Position numbers and translations under genes: made by a program | Notes under the pieces: generated by a model | Database searches by the model: none | Seen by the model: only the letters and a program-made list of their open reading frames with translations | Told to the model about the DNA's origin: nothing | Source of the DNA: Firmicutes bacterium UBA1535 | Lineage (GTDB): Bacteria; Bacillota; Clostridia; Tissierellales; Sedimentibacteraceae | Assembly (NCBI GenBank): GCA_002323775.1 | Contig: DCPV01000074.1 | Span: forward strand, 1 to 16,686 | Direction of reading: 5' to 3' | Length of the DNA stretch: 16,686 nt | Shown here: one piece after another, positions 15,907 through 16,686 of the stretch | Numbering within the stretch: position 1 is the stretch's first letter | Layout of the letters: each line of letters begins with the position of its first letter

Positions 15907-15945
15907 GCTTTTATTTCTTAAATATAAATAATGCAGGGAGTGTTT

Positions 15946-16686
15946 TTAATGGTGGAACAATCTAATTCCTGTAAATGCCATAAGCATGTCATATTTGTTA
16001 CAGCAATCTATAACAGCGTCATCTCTAACGGAACCACCCGGTTCTGCTATATATTTTACACCGCTTTTTTGCGCTCTTTCGATATTGTCGCTAAATGGAA
16101 AGAATGCGTCAGAGCCAAGAGCTACATCTTGCATTTTGTCAAGCCACTTGCGTTTTTCTTCTTTTGTAAATACTTCCGGCTTTATTTTAAATATAGTTTG
16201 CCATATATCATCGGCTAGAATATCCATACAATCATCGCTAATGTAATTATCAATTGCATTGTCTCTGTCAGCTCTGCCGATATTGTCTGAAAATTGTAAA
16301 TTTAATACCTGAGGAGCCTGCCTTAGCATCCAATTATCTGCTTTTTGTCCTGCTAATCGAGTGCAATGTATTCTTGACTGCTGACCAGCACCTATGCCTA
16401 TAGCTTGACCACCCTTAGCATAGCATACAGAATTTGACTGAGTATATTTTAATGTTATTAATGCAACTGTTAAATCCAGCTTTGCTTCTTTTGGAAGCTC
16501 TTTGTTGTTAGTCACAATATTATTTAACAATTCTTCATTTATTTTAAGCTCATTTCTGCCTTGTTCAAAGCTTATTCCAAATACATCCTTATGCTCTATA
16601 GGTGCAGGGACATAGTTTGGATCTATTTCTATAACATTGTATTTTCCACCTTTTTTTGACTGTAATATTTCAAGGGCTTCTTCTGT
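15946..16686 (-). CDS. purH: AICAR transformylase (PurH-type), C-terminal part, runs off the window
   Basis: The last 246 residues of phosphoribosylaminoimidazolecarboxamide formyltransferase, which adds a formyl group to AICAR in purine synthesis. Conserved elements are LKYTQSNSVCYAKGGQAIGI, GAGQQSRIHCTRLAG, the DAFFPFSDNIERA segment with the catalytic-site Asp, EPGGSVRDD, and the ending MAFTGIRLFHH. The frame is open to the window edge: residues upstream of TTG 16530 (KYNVIEIDPNYVPAP and GISFEQGRNELKINEE) continue the family match, so the start is outside. The wording of the motifs (SNSVCYAK, QSRIHCTRL) resembles the short, roughly 390-residue clostridial form that lacks the IMP cyclohydrolase domain, but the N-terminus is not visible to prove this. 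It is convergent with the preceding gene. Confidence 0.93.
   Translation of the reverse strand, partial: TEEALEILQSKKGGKYNVIEIDPNYVPAPIEHKDVFGISFEQGRNELKINEELLNNIVTNNKELPKEAKLDLTVALITLKYTQSNSVCYAKGGQAIGIGAGQQSRIHCTRLAGQKADNWMLRQAPQVLNLQFSDNIGRADRDNAIDNYISDDCMDILADDIWQTIFKIKPEVFTKEEKRKWLDKMQDVALGSDAFFPFSDNIERAQKSGVKYIAEPGGSVRDDAVIDCCNKYDMLMAFTGIRLFHH

Noticed and set aside
15931..16246. Two + strand open frames over the purH fragment
   Set aside because: The - strand frame there encodes conserved AICAR transformylase motifs to its natural end; the + strand frames are mirror artefacts.

Overview
The window is AT-rich DNA from an endospore-forming, low-GC Gram-positive bacterium of the class Clostridia. 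The evidence is an intact spoIVA, a Gram-positive-type pyrR, the sepF/ylm cell-division cluster, and strong AGGAGG-type ribosome binding sites throughout. A finer placement (for example Peptostreptococcaceae or Tissierellales) would be a guess. There is no rRNA, tRNA, CRISPR array, insertion sequence or phage gene.

Left block (about 100-8740, + strand). A sigma-A promoter with an extended -10 and a possibly folded leader precede a PDZ/radical-SAM protein (DUF512). Tightly behind it come der (ribosome-assembly GTPase), plsY (acyl-phosphate:G3P acyltransferase) and gpsA (G3P dehydrogenase), then spoIVA (spore-coat ATPase). gpsA makes sn-glycerol-3-phosphate and PlsY acylates it, so these two are consecutive phospholipid steps. 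Between gpsA and spoIVA sits an unusual gene for a 708-residue lipoprotein with an HEXXH zinc-protease core and a C-terminal PA domain. It has its own leader and a terminator. spoIVA has a good sigma-E-type promoter but no conventional start codon: its start appears to be ATA at 7172.

Middle block (8750-12382, + strand). This is the cluster found downstream of the dcw genes in Firmicutes: an HlyD-like membrane-anchored protein, ylmE/yggS (PLP homeostasis), sepF (FtsZ membrane anchor), ylmG/yggT and ylmH (S4 RNA-binding).

Right block (12524-15330, + strand). mtnN, lspA, rluD and pyrR lie close together and end at a rho-independent terminator. In Bacillus subtilis divIVA and ileS lie between ylmH and lspA; here they are absent and mtnN is present.

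Right edge. A small membrane protein of unknown function with a near-consensus promoter is followed by a strong SD with a nine-codon ORF running into a long hairpin. This hairpin separates it from a convergent, 5'-truncated purH-type AICAR transformylase on the - strand that runs off the window.

The most notable items are the non-canonical spoIVA start (supported by promoter position, SD spacing and residue numbering), the gluzincin-PA lipoprotein inserted beside spoIVA, the candidate structured leader at 140-237, and the unidentified small membrane protein with its micro-ORF.
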